A stretch of DNA of 7,928 nucleotides from Rhodococcus_D sp039923155. Its GTDB lineage: Bacteria > Actinomycetota > Actinomycetes > Mycobacteriales > Mycobacteriaceae. Below are positions 1 to 5,014 of the stretch, one piece after another. Position 1 is the first letter of the stretch, and every line of letters starts with the position of its first letter. The stretch covers positions 1-7,928 of the forward strand of contig JBDTDI010000311.1 of NCBI GenBank assembly GCA_039923155.1, in the 5' to 3' direction. The notes beneath the pieces are model-generated. The model made no database searches. It worked only from the letters and a program-made list of their open reading frames with translations, and was not told the origin of the DNA. A program made the translations under genes and the position numbers.

Positions 1-9
1 CTGAACAGA

Positions 10-50
10 CGAAAGAGCGGCACCCGCTGGACGCGGGTGCCGCTCTTTCG
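10..50. terminator. Strong bidirectional hairpin terminator at the left edge
   Basis: Bases 10-27 and 33-50 are exact reverse complements, giving an 18-bp perfect stem closed by a 5-nt loop (28-32). The stem is G+C-rich in the middle, with an A-rich start and a CTCTTTC end. No long T-run follows on either strand, which is common for actinobacterial terminators. It begins 21 nt beyond the stop codon of the minus-strand whiB gene, so it would end whiB transcription. In mycobacteria, from memory, groEL1 converges on whiB3 from this side, so the hairpin may also end an upstream plus-strand gene outside the window; that part is inference. Confidence 0.85.
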
Positions 51-70
51 CGGTCTTGTGGGTCAGCAGG

Positions 71-364
71 TCAGACCTGGAGCTCCCGGTGGCTGGAGCG
101 CACCATGTTCTCCCGCTCCGACTCCGACATGCCGCCCCAGATGCCGTACGGCTCGTGCACGGCCAGGGCGTGGGTGCGGCACTGCTGCAGTACGGGGCAG
201 CGTTCGCACATCGCCTTCGCGCGCTCCTCACGCTTGGCCCGGGCTGCCCCGCGCTCGCCATCGGGGTGGAAGAAGTACGAGGAGTCCACCCCTCGGCACA
301 GCCCCTTCATCTGCCAGTCCCAGATGTCAGCGTTGGGACCGGGAAGCCTGCGAACGTCTGCCAT
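71..364 (-). CDS. whiB3: WhiB-family iron-sulfur transcriptional regulator (WhiB3/WhiD type)
   Basis: A 97-residue protein of the WhiB family: small DNA-binding regulators carrying an O2- and NO-sensitive [4Fe-4S] cluster that usually act with the primary sigma factor. Four cluster cysteines are visible at 23, 53, 56 and 62 (C-x29-C-x2-C-x5-C), followed by the family turn GIWGG at 74-78. The N-terminus (RLPGPNADIWDWQ) and the CRGVDSS..FFHPDGERG segment match M. tuberculosis WhiB3 and Streptomyces WhiD from memory, which makes this the orthologous subgroup (redox and developmental control) rather than WhiB1 or WhiB2. I chose the ATG at 364 because AGGAG (370-374) lies 5 nt upstream on the coding strand and because orthologues start there. 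A longer ORF begins at 451, but that lies inside the proposed -10 box. The gene is transcribed away from the rest of the cluster. It ends in a short basic/polar tail, shorter than in WhiB3 or WhiD. Confidence 0.95.
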   Translation of the reverse strand: MADVRRLPGPNADIWDWQMKGLCRGVDSSYFFHPDGERGAARAKREERAKAMCERCPVLQQCRTHALAVHEPYGIWGGMSESERENMVRSSHRELQV

Positions 365-369
365 GTCAA

Positions 370-374
370 CTCCT
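370..374 (-). promoter_or_regulatory. Ribosome binding site that fixes the whiB3 start
   Basis: On the minus strand AGGAG stands five bases before the ATG at 362-364. It supports the 97-residue start over the longer in-frame ORF that reaches 451, which has no comparable site and would add 29 residues absent from known WhiB3/WhiD proteins. Confidence 0.8.
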
Positions 375-450
375 ACGCCGGACCGAGGGAGCCCCGGTGC
401 GAGGTCCCGAAGAGCGATGATCAGTTGTGTCCTTCTGAAGTGCTGGGGCA

Positions 451-480
451 ACGATAGGCCGCTATCATCAACCGAGTCAA
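451..480 (-). promoter_or_regulatory. Candidate SigA-type promoter of whiB3
   Basis: Reading the minus strand, TTGACT (480-475) and TATCGT (456-451) are separated by 18 bases, close to the actinobacterial vegetative -35 and TAnnnT -10. Transcription would start near 444, giving a leader of about 80 nt before the whiB3 ATG. A small inverted repeat, GATAG-N4-CTATC (453-466), straddles the -10 box and could be an operator. The whole whiB3/merR divergent gap is 365-588; I did not find an equally good plus-strand promoter in it (TATCAT at 463-468 lacks a -35 partner). Confidence 0.65.
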
Positions 481-588
481 TAGTTGTTCATGAGAGGCCG
501 ACCACAGCGCCCCCGACCCGGGTGGTGCAGGCTCTCCGAGTCGGTTTCAGCGGACAGGAACGGGAGCGTGGGGGGAGAAGTGGTCTCG

Positions 589-1620
589 ATGCAGCCGCAT
601 GAAGCGCCCCCCGGCCCCGACGAGCTGCGGTTGAGCGTTGCCGCCGTCGCTCGTCGCCTGGGCGTCGCCCCCGCGACGTTGCGCACGTGGGACCGCCGCT
701 ACGGACTGGGCCCCGGTGAGCACGCCGCCGGCTCCCACCGCCGCTACGGCGCGCGCGACCTCGCCCGGCTGGAGCGCATGCAGCAAGCCCTGCTGCGCGG
801 TGCCGCTCCCGCCGAAGCCGCCCGGATGGCGCTGGCCGCCGAGGTGGACGACCCGCCGACGCCCGCCGCCGCCGCCCGACTCATCAGGGTGGTTCCCGAC
901 GGGACGAGCGACGAAACCGGGGACGAGGACGCGCACGAGGAGCAGGGCGATCCGGCGCGGCGGACGGGGGCGGTGCGTGTCGGCGGGACCGTGCTGCGGA
1001 TGCCGGGCGCGGAGCCGCGCGCCCGGGGCCTCGCCCGGGCGGCCCTGTCCCTCGACGGACGAGGCGCGCAGCAGCTGTTGCTGGAGGAGATGCGGGTTCG
1101 CGGCGTGGTCGCGACCTGGGACGCGGTGGTGCGGCCGGTGCTCGTCGCCGTGGCCGAGCGCTGGCGCTACACCGGGGCCGGGGTCGAGGTCGAGCACCTG
1201 CTCAGCGAGGTCGTGGTCGCGGTGACCGCGCGGGTGGTGGTCGAAGCCCCGCCGCCGCTGTCGGCGCGCCCGGTCCTGCTCGGATCGATGCCGGGGGACT
1301 ACCACACCCTGCCCTGCAGGCTCCTGGCTGCCGAGCTGGCCCTGCGACGGGTGGCCACGAGCGTGATGGGCGCCGACCTGCCCGTCGCTGCCCTCGCGTC
1401 GGCCATCACCCGGCAGGCGCCGGCCGCGGTCTTCCTCTGGTCGCAGCTCACCGACACCGCGGAGGTGGAGGGGCTGCTCACCTTGCCCCGGACCCGCCCC
1501 CGGACCCGGTGCTTCGTCGGGGGACCGGGTTGGACCGACGTGGTGCTGCCCGCCACGGTCACCCTGCTTCCCACCCTCGAGGCCGGCTGCGACGCGCTGG
1601 CTGCCGCCGCGGGTCGGTGA
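589..1620 (+). CDS. MerR-family regulator with cobalamin-binding domain (CarH/LitR-like)
   Basis: A 343-residue protein. Residues 13-82 form a MerR-type winged helix, with the signature LGVAPATLRTWDRRYGL followed by SHRRY. An acidic, low-complexity linker (about 83-155) leads to a helical bundle and a Rossmann-like B12 domain. Cobalamin features visible are W192-x9-E202-H203 in the bundle, D237-x-H239 (possible lower axial ligand), S285-x-L287, and G311-G312. In CarH/LitR proteins this architecture senses adenosylcobalamin and light and represses carotenoid or stress genes. The DxHxxG motif is altered to DYHTLP, and the residue after W192 is Arg rather than the His used by Thermus CarH, so light sensing is uncertain. 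The start is ambiguous: ATG 589 has GGAG 11 nt upstream, and in-frame GTG 568 has AGGAA about 8 nt upstream. Its stop overlaps the next gene by four bases. Targets are unknown; whiB3 and its own operon are the obvious candidates. Confidence 0.85.
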   Translation: MQPHEAPPGPDELRLSVAAVARRLGVAPATLRTWDRRYGLGPGEHAAGSHRRYGARDLARLERMQQALLRGAAPAEAARMALAAEVDDPPTPAAAARLIRVVPDGTSDETGDEDAHEEQGDPARRTGAVRVGGTVLRMPGAEPRARGLARAALSLDGRGAQQLLLEEMRVRGVVATWDAVVRPVLVAVAERWRYTGAGVEVEHLLSEVVVAVTARVVVEAPPPLSARPVLLGSMPGDYHTLPCRLLAAELALRRVATSVMGADLPVAALASAITRQAPAAVFLWSQLTDTAEVEGLLTLPRTRPRTRCFVGGPGWTDVVLPATVTLLPTLEAGCDALAAAAGR

Positions 1621-2438
1621 GCGCGGCTGCGCTGCTGCACCGGGCCGCCTTCGGTGACCGCCCGGGCGAGCACCCGCTGCCCGGATCGGAGCTCGGGGTG
1701 CAGCGGTGGGAGCGTGCGGTGGCCCTCGGCGGACAGGGGCGCTACGCCGCGGCCGCGGCCGAGCTCGGTCGCCTCGACACGGCTGACCACGCCCCGGAGC
1801 TGCGCTCGCTGGCGCTGAGCACGCGCGCATCGCACCGGCGCCAGCTCGGCAACCACACGGGGGCGCGCGGCGACGACGGCGCTGCGCTCGTCCTGGCCGG
1901 GTCGTCGGCACAAGCCCGGTGCGACGCACTGGTGGGCCTGGCTGCGGACGCCCTGGGCCCGGGTCGGGTGCGTCTGGCCAGGGCTCTGCTGGCCCGGGCT
2001 CGTGCCGAGCTCGGTGAGGCGCCGTCGCGGTGCGAGATCCGTTGGTGCTGGGTGGCCGCCGAGACGGAGCTGGTGGCGGGACAGGGGGCCGCCGCACGAG
2101 GACACGCCCACCGAGGCCGTGAGCTCGCCGAGTCCGGCACCTCCCTGCGGCACCAGGTGAAGTCAGGCCTGGTGCTGGCGGCCACGTTGTCGGGCGCGCC
2201 CGCGACGGAGCTGGCCGAGAACGTGCTCGCGGTCGCTGAGCAGCAGCGGTTGATCCCCCTGGTCTGGGCCTGCACGCTGCTGTTGGCGGAGAGCGAGCGC
2301 GAGGGCGGGAGAGCACCGTGCGGGCGGGCGTCCAAGGCGGACCTGCACATCAAGAACACGGTGAGTCATGGACTGATCACCCAATGGGGTGCGATGCTGC
2401 TTGCGGGGCACGGCACGTGGCCGACCCGCCCGGGCTAA
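1617..2438 (+). CDS. Conserved actinobacterial helical-repeat protein, Rv3415c-like, function unknown
   Basis: A 273-residue, Ala/Leu/Arg-rich protein predicted to be all-helical, resembling TPR-type repeats. Recognisable pieces are the N-terminal ERAVALGGQGRYAAAAAEL helix pair, LALSTRASHRRQLGNHTGAR, DALVGLAADALG, and HQVKSGLVLAA. These match my memory of Rv3415c (about 275 residues), which lies at the same place between whiB3 and sigD in M. tuberculosis. No catalytic motif, signal peptide or membrane segment is seen. The start is the GTG at 1617, overlapping the stop of the MerR-type gene as GTGA; this predicts translational coupling and equal production. An upstream ATG at 1509 in the same frame would overlap the previous gene by 112 bases and is unlikely. 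The last 48 or so residues (from about 226) no longer look like the family: the helical pattern stops and the composition shifts. See the separate finding. Confidence 0.75.
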   Translation: MSAAALLHRAAFGDRPGEHPLPGSELGVQRWERAVALGGQGRYAAAAAELGRLDTADHAPELRSLALSTRASHRRQLGNHTGARGDDGAALVLAGSSAQARCDALVGLAADALGPGRVRLARALLARARAELGEAPSRCEIRWCWVAAETELVAGQGAAARGHAHRGRELAESGTSLRHQVKSGLVLAATLSGAPATELAENVLAVAEQQRLIPLVWACTLLLAESEREGGRAPCGRASKADLHIKNTVSHGLITQWGAMLLAGHGTWPTRPG

Positions 2439-2511
2439 AGGTCGGTAGCCCTCGGTCCGACAATCGTGAGGGTGGCCGTCGGGTAGCGGTGGCGGCCGCG
2501 CGTGAGCAGGG

Positions 2512-2517
2512 AGGAGG
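2512..2517 (+). promoter_or_regulatory. Ribosome binding site deciding the bldM start
   Basis: A near-perfect AGGAGG five bases before the GTG at 2523. It supports that GTG over the in-frame GTG at 2502, which would place this site inside the gene and add seven residues before the first receiver strand. In the gap 2439-2522 I see no convincing -35/-10 pair, so bldM may be read from an upstream promoter. Confidence 0.8.
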
Positions 2518-2522
2518 CAACC

Positions 2523-3119
2523 GTGACGACAGTCATCATCTGCGACGACCGGAGAAACGTCCGCGAAGGTCTGACGCGGGTGATGACGGCGGTGCACGGG
2601 GTGACCAGGATCGACGCGGTCTCCTCCGGTGACGAGCTGCTCGCCCGTTTCGGGAGGGCACCGGCCGACGTGGTGCTCGTCGGGACCCAACGTGCGCTCG
2701 CCTCAGGGGTCGAGGCCACCCGGCGGCTGGTCGGGGCTCACCCCCAGGCCAACGTCATCGTGTTCGGAGCACCGGACGACTCGGGCAGCATCGCCGCCGC
2801 GATCGCCGGGGGAGCGCGCGGCTACCTGCGCTGGGACGCGAGCCGGACGGAGGTCGTGGCGGCCCTGGCCCACACCCTCGTCAGCTCGACGATCCCAGCG
2901 CCCCGCACCTCCGGCGACGCCAGCGTGCGGCTCACCGAGCGCGAGATGCAGGTCCTGCGGGGGATGAGCCAGGGCAAGAGCAACGGTCAGATCGGTCGTG
3001 AGCTCTTCCTGTCCGAGGACACCGTCAAGACCCACGCGCGCCGACTGTTCCGCAAGCTCGGCGTGCGGGACCGGGCGCAGGCCGTGGCCCACGGTTTCCG
3101 ACGCGGCCTGGTGTCCTGA
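2523..3119 (+). CDS. bldM: BldM-like orphan response regulator (NarL/LuxR type), degenerate receiver
   Basis: A 198-residue DNA-binding regulator with an N-terminal receiver (about 1-120) and a LuxR-type helix-turn-helix (137-198). The HTH contains LTEREMQVLRGMSQGKSN and GRELFLSEDTVKTHARRLFRKLG, which match Streptomyces BldM closely from memory. BldM controls sporulation genes as a homodimer or as a heterodimer with WhiI. Its Streptomyces gene is also next to whiD and the guaB genes, which supports orthology. The receiver keeps the acidic pair D8-D9, but the phospho-acceptor position is G54, the switch Thr/Ser position is G82 and the conserved Lys is W104, so normal phosphorylation is impossible. 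Activity would have to come from dimerisation, partner proteins or abundance. There is no histidine kinase gene nearby. A partner like WhiI is not in the window. Confidence 0.85.
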   Translation: MTTVIICDDRRNVREGLTRVMTAVHGVTRIDAVSSGDELLARFGRAPADVVLVGTQRALASGVEATRRLVGAHPQANVIVFGAPDDSGSIAAAIAGGARGYLRWDASRTEVVAALAHTLVSSTIPAPRTSGDASVRLTEREMQVLRGMSQGKSNGQIGRELFLSEDTVKTHARRLFRKLGVRDRAQAVAHGFRRGLVS

Positions 3120-3147
3120 CCGCTTGACGGCGCCGGACACCGCTGGT

Positions 3148-3191
3148 TCCGGTGACCGGGCCGTTACGGTGGGGTGGCGCCGGTCACCGGA
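3148..3191. repeat. Inverted repeat / twin palindrome between bldM and sigD
   Basis: TCCGGTGACCGG (3148-3159) and CCGGTCACCGGA (3180-3191) are exact reverse complements separated by 20 bases. Each arm also contains an 11-bp palindrome of form CCGGT-N-ACCGG, with centres at 3154 and 3185, 31 bp apart, close to three helical turns. The spacer contains TACGGT (3165-3170), which fits a TAnnnT -10 box but has no -35 at the right distance. It could be a two-site operator for sigD or a hairpin ending bldM transcription 28 nt past its stop codon; no T-run follows. CCGGT/ACCGG half-sites are not rare in DNA this GC-rich. Confidence 0.55.
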
Positions 3192-3225
3192 CCGGCGCTG
3201 GGGGACGTCGCACGCACCGCGTGCC

Positions 3226-3251
3226 GTAACGCTGGGACCGCTCACGCCGAT
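3226..3251 (+). promoter_or_regulatory. Candidate SigD-type (ECF) autoregulatory promoter
   Basis: GTAACG (3226-3231, extending to GTAACGCT) is followed after 16 bases by CGAT (3248-3251). From memory, a GTAACG-like -35 and CGAT-like -10 were proposed for M. tuberculosis SigD; I cannot check this here. The spacing is typical of ECF promoters. The -10 overlaps the ATG at 3250, so a transcript from this promoter would start around 3256-3259 and could not use that ATG. An in-frame GTG at 3256 would allow leaderless translation. Confidence 0.5.
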
Positions 3252-3831
3252 GACAGTGCAGGGAGACCCGCTGGACGCGTCGGTCGCTGCTGCAGTGCAG
3301 GGTGACCGTCCAGCGCTCTCTCATGTCCTGGAGACGATAAGGCCCATGGTGGTGCGTTACTGCCGGGCTCGCATCGGACCCGGTGACAGGGTGTCCGTGT
3401 CCGCCGACGACGTTGCTCAGGAGGTGTGTCTCGCCGTGATCACCGCACTGCCCCGGTATCGCGAGCAGGGCCGCCCCTTCATGGCGTTCGTCTACGGCAT
3501 CGCTGCCCACAAGGTGGTCGACGCGCACCGCGGCTTCGCCCGCAACCGCAGCGAACCCGTGCCGGACCTGCCAGACGCACCGTCGGTGGAGGACGGGCCG
3601 GAGCAACGGGCGCTGGACTCCGACGCGAGCCGCCGCATGGCCGGGCTGCTCGACCTGCTGCCCGAGCGCCAGCGCGAGATCCTGGTGCTCCGGCTGGTGG
3701 TGGGTCTCTCGGCCGAGGAGACGGCCCAGTCCGTCGGCGGGACAGCGGGTTCGGTACGGGTGGCCCAGCACCGCGCCCTGGCCCGTCTGAAGGACATCAT
3801 GGCCGGAGCCCAGGAGGTGTCCGGTGGCTGA
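3250..3831 (+). CDS. sigD: ECF RNA polymerase sigma factor SigD
   Basis: A 193-residue ECF sigma factor with region 2 at about 24-95 (including ADDVAQEVCLAVITALPRY and FVYGIAAHKVVDAHR) and region 4 at about 135-185 (LLPERQREILVLRLVVGLSAEETAQ then VRVAQHRALARLK). The two are joined by a short acidic linker. It would direct core polymerase to SigD promoters. The sequence matches M. tuberculosis SigD (212 residues) very closely from memory, including the N-terminal MTxQG..LDA segment. The ATG at 3250 is chosen on that match. It has only a weak GGGA upstream, and in-frame GTG 3256 is an alternative if the transcript is leaderless. The rsdA gene overlaps its end by eight bases with a strong internal ribosome site, so sigma factor and inhibitor should be made together. 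Confidence 0.93.
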   Translation: MTVQGDPLDASVAAAVQGDRPALSHVLETIRPMVVRYCRARIGPGDRVSVSADDVAQEVCLAVITALPRYREQGRPFMAFVYGIAAHKVVDAHRGFARNRSEPVPDLPDAPSVEDGPEQRALDSDASRRMAGLLDLLPERQREILVLRLVVGLSAEETAQSVGGTAGSVRVAQHRALARLKDIMAGAQEVSGG

Positions 3832-4879
3832 CGGACACAGCTCCGCCGTCCCCCGGCGGCCTTCCCCCGGTGCACCCGCCCCCGACCTGGCGGAGGTGCT
3901 GAGCGACGACGCGCTGGTCGAGGCCATCGGCAAGGGCGAGCTCTCCGCGTCCGACGCGCCTGACGACGTCGTCGCCCTGCTCGTCGCGTGGCGTGACGAC
4001 ATAGACCACCACCCCGTGCCCGACCGTCCCACGCTGGCCGAGGCGGCACGCGCGCTGCAGGGCGCGCCCCGCCGGTCGTGGTGGATGACTCGTCGTACGG
4101 CTGCTCCTCTCGCGGCCGCCGCCGTCGTCGGGCTGGCGCTCGTGGGGATCGGGGTCGGGGCCCACCAGTCCACCCCGGGCGACCCGCTCTGGGGCGTGTC
4201 GCAGACCCTCTTCGTGGCCCACTCCCGGTCGGTCCAGGCGGCAGTGCTGGTCAGCGCTGACCTGTCGCAGGCGCAGGCGGCCCTCGACGCGGGCAGCGCC
4301 ACGAAGGCGATGGCCTCGCTCGACGCGGCGAAGCGCCAGCTGACCGACGTCGACTCCGCCCAGGGCCGGCAAGCCCTGGAGCGCAAGCACTCCGAGCTGG
4401 TGGCCGAGGCAGGAGCGAGGCTGGGCAAGACCTCCCCGGTGCCCCCGACGCCTGCGCCCAGCCCCGGACCGGGATCGGTGAGCACCAAGGCTGCGCCGTC
4501 CGCCCCGCCGGACCCGGGCACCTCGGCCGCGGTGACCGGGTCACCTGGGGCCAGCGTCGCGGCGACCACGGCGACACGTCCCCCCACCGCCGCCGTTGCA
4601 CCACCGACGTCGAGCACGGCGCCCACGACGAGCACGGCCCCGACGAGCAGCGCGGCACCGACCACGAGCACGGCCCCGACGAGCAGCGCGGCATCGACCA
4701 CGAGCACGGCCCCGACGAGCAGCGCGGCGCCCACGACGAGTGCCGGGCCGAACACGACGGTGGGCGCCAACCCGGAACCGACGCCCGACGGTGGATCCGA
4801 CGGGGCGCCGACCGTCGCTCCGGCGGGGGTGGCGGCCGGTGGTGCAGGAGACCCACCGGGAGCCGTGGCACCCCGCTGA
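3824..4879 (+). CDS. rsdA: Membrane anti-sigma-D factor RsdA with long Pro/Thr/Ser/Ala-rich outer tail
   Basis: A 351-residue single-pass membrane protein. Residues about 21-62 (DLAEVLSDDALVEAIGKG to DDVVALLVAWRDDID) fit the SigD-binding segment of RsdA (Rv3413c), which holds SigD at the membrane. A basic stretch (83-91) precedes one hydrophobic helix at about 93-113, giving N-in/C-out topology. Outside lies the conserved PGDPLWGVSQTLF motif (118-130), a helical region with HSRSVQAAVLVSADLSQAQAAL (to about 200), then about 140 residues of Pro, Thr, Ser and Ala with a 12-residue tandem repeat. Such a tail suggests a cell-wall-spanning, possibly glycosylated segment. The GTG start at 3824 has AGGAGG at 3812-3817 and overlaps sigD. 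In M. tuberculosis, RsdA is cleared by ClpXP-dependent proteolysis to free SigD (from memory). There is no zinc anti-sigma motif, as expected for this family. Confidence 0.88.
   Translation: MADGHSSAVPRRPSPGAPAPDLAEVLSDDALVEAIGKGELSASDAPDDVVALLVAWRDDIDHHPVPDRPTLAEAARALQGAPRRSWWMTRRTAAPLAAAAVVGLALVGIGVGAHQSTPGDPLWGVSQTLFVAHSRSVQAAVLVSADLSQAQAALDAGSATKAMASLDAAKRQLTDVDSAQGRQALERKHSELVAEAGARLGKTSPVPPTPAPSPGPGSVSTKAAPSAPPDPGTSAAVTGSPGASVAATTATRPPTAAVAPPTSSTAPTTSTAPTSSAAPTTSTAPTSSAASTTSTAPTSSAAPTTSAGPNTTVGANPEPTPDGGSDGAPTVAPAGVAAGGAGDPPGAVAPR
4628..4735 (+). repeat. Three tandem 36-bp repeats inside rsdA
   Basis: A unit starting ACGAGCACGGCCCCGACGAG recurs at 4628, 4664 and 4700, with the start of a fourth copy at 4736 that then diverges. 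Each unit encodes twelve residues (TSTAPTSSAAPT type; one copy has Ser for Pro). Differences between units are a few substitutions, so copy-number change by slippage or unequal recombination would stay in frame and alter the length of the outer tail of RsdA. Confidence 0.9.
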
Positions 4880-4898
4880 CGGCGAGCGAGCACGGAGC

Positions 4899-4929
4899 CC
4901 GACCGCAGGACCCACGGGGCCGATAGGAT
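4899..4929 (+). promoter_or_regulatory. Candidate guaB2 promoter
   Basis: TAGGAT (4924-4929) is a good TAnnnT -10 for actinobacteria. The best -35 is CCGACC (4899-4904) with a 19-base spacer, which is weak. Transcription would start near 4936, giving a leader of about 80 nt before the ATG at 5015. It lies in the 135-base gap after rsdA and would let guaB2/guaB3 be expressed apart from sigD-rsdA. No riboswitch-like structure was noticed in the leader. Confidence 0.5.
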
Positions 4930-5014
4930 GAGGCCTTCCCCGTCAGGACGCCCGCCCGTCGGACGTCACGGCTGGGTCCACCACTCCGACCGCCGATCCC
5001 GGAGGCCCCATCTG

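Noticed and set aside
365..588. Cobalamin riboswitch before the B12-type regulator
   Set aside because: I could not find a B12-box-like conserved core or the expected long structured leader; the gap is only 224 bases and also holds the whiB3 promoter and leader.
56..602. Plus-strand open frames across whiB3 and the divergent gap
   Set aside because: They are antisense to a clear WhiB gene with conserved cysteines, and have no recognisable motifs or ribosome sites.
547..2316. Very long minus-strand open frame (589 codons) opposite the MerR and Rv3415c-like genes
   Set aside because: The translation is Arg/Pro/Gly-rich without any recognisable domain, which is the usual antisense shadow of GC-rich coding DNA. 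The same applies to the long minus frames at 3184-4893, 4943-6601 and 6725-7831.
2449..2472. CCCTC/GAGGG hairpin between the Rv3415c-like gene and bldM
   Set aside because: The stem is only five base pairs with a 14-base loop and competes with a GTCGG/CCGAC pairing; too weak to call a terminator.
3124..3170. TTGACG (3124-3129) with TACGGT (3165-3170) as a SigA promoter for sigD
   Set aside because: The spacer is 35 bases, twice the usual 17, and neither box has another partner at a proper distance.
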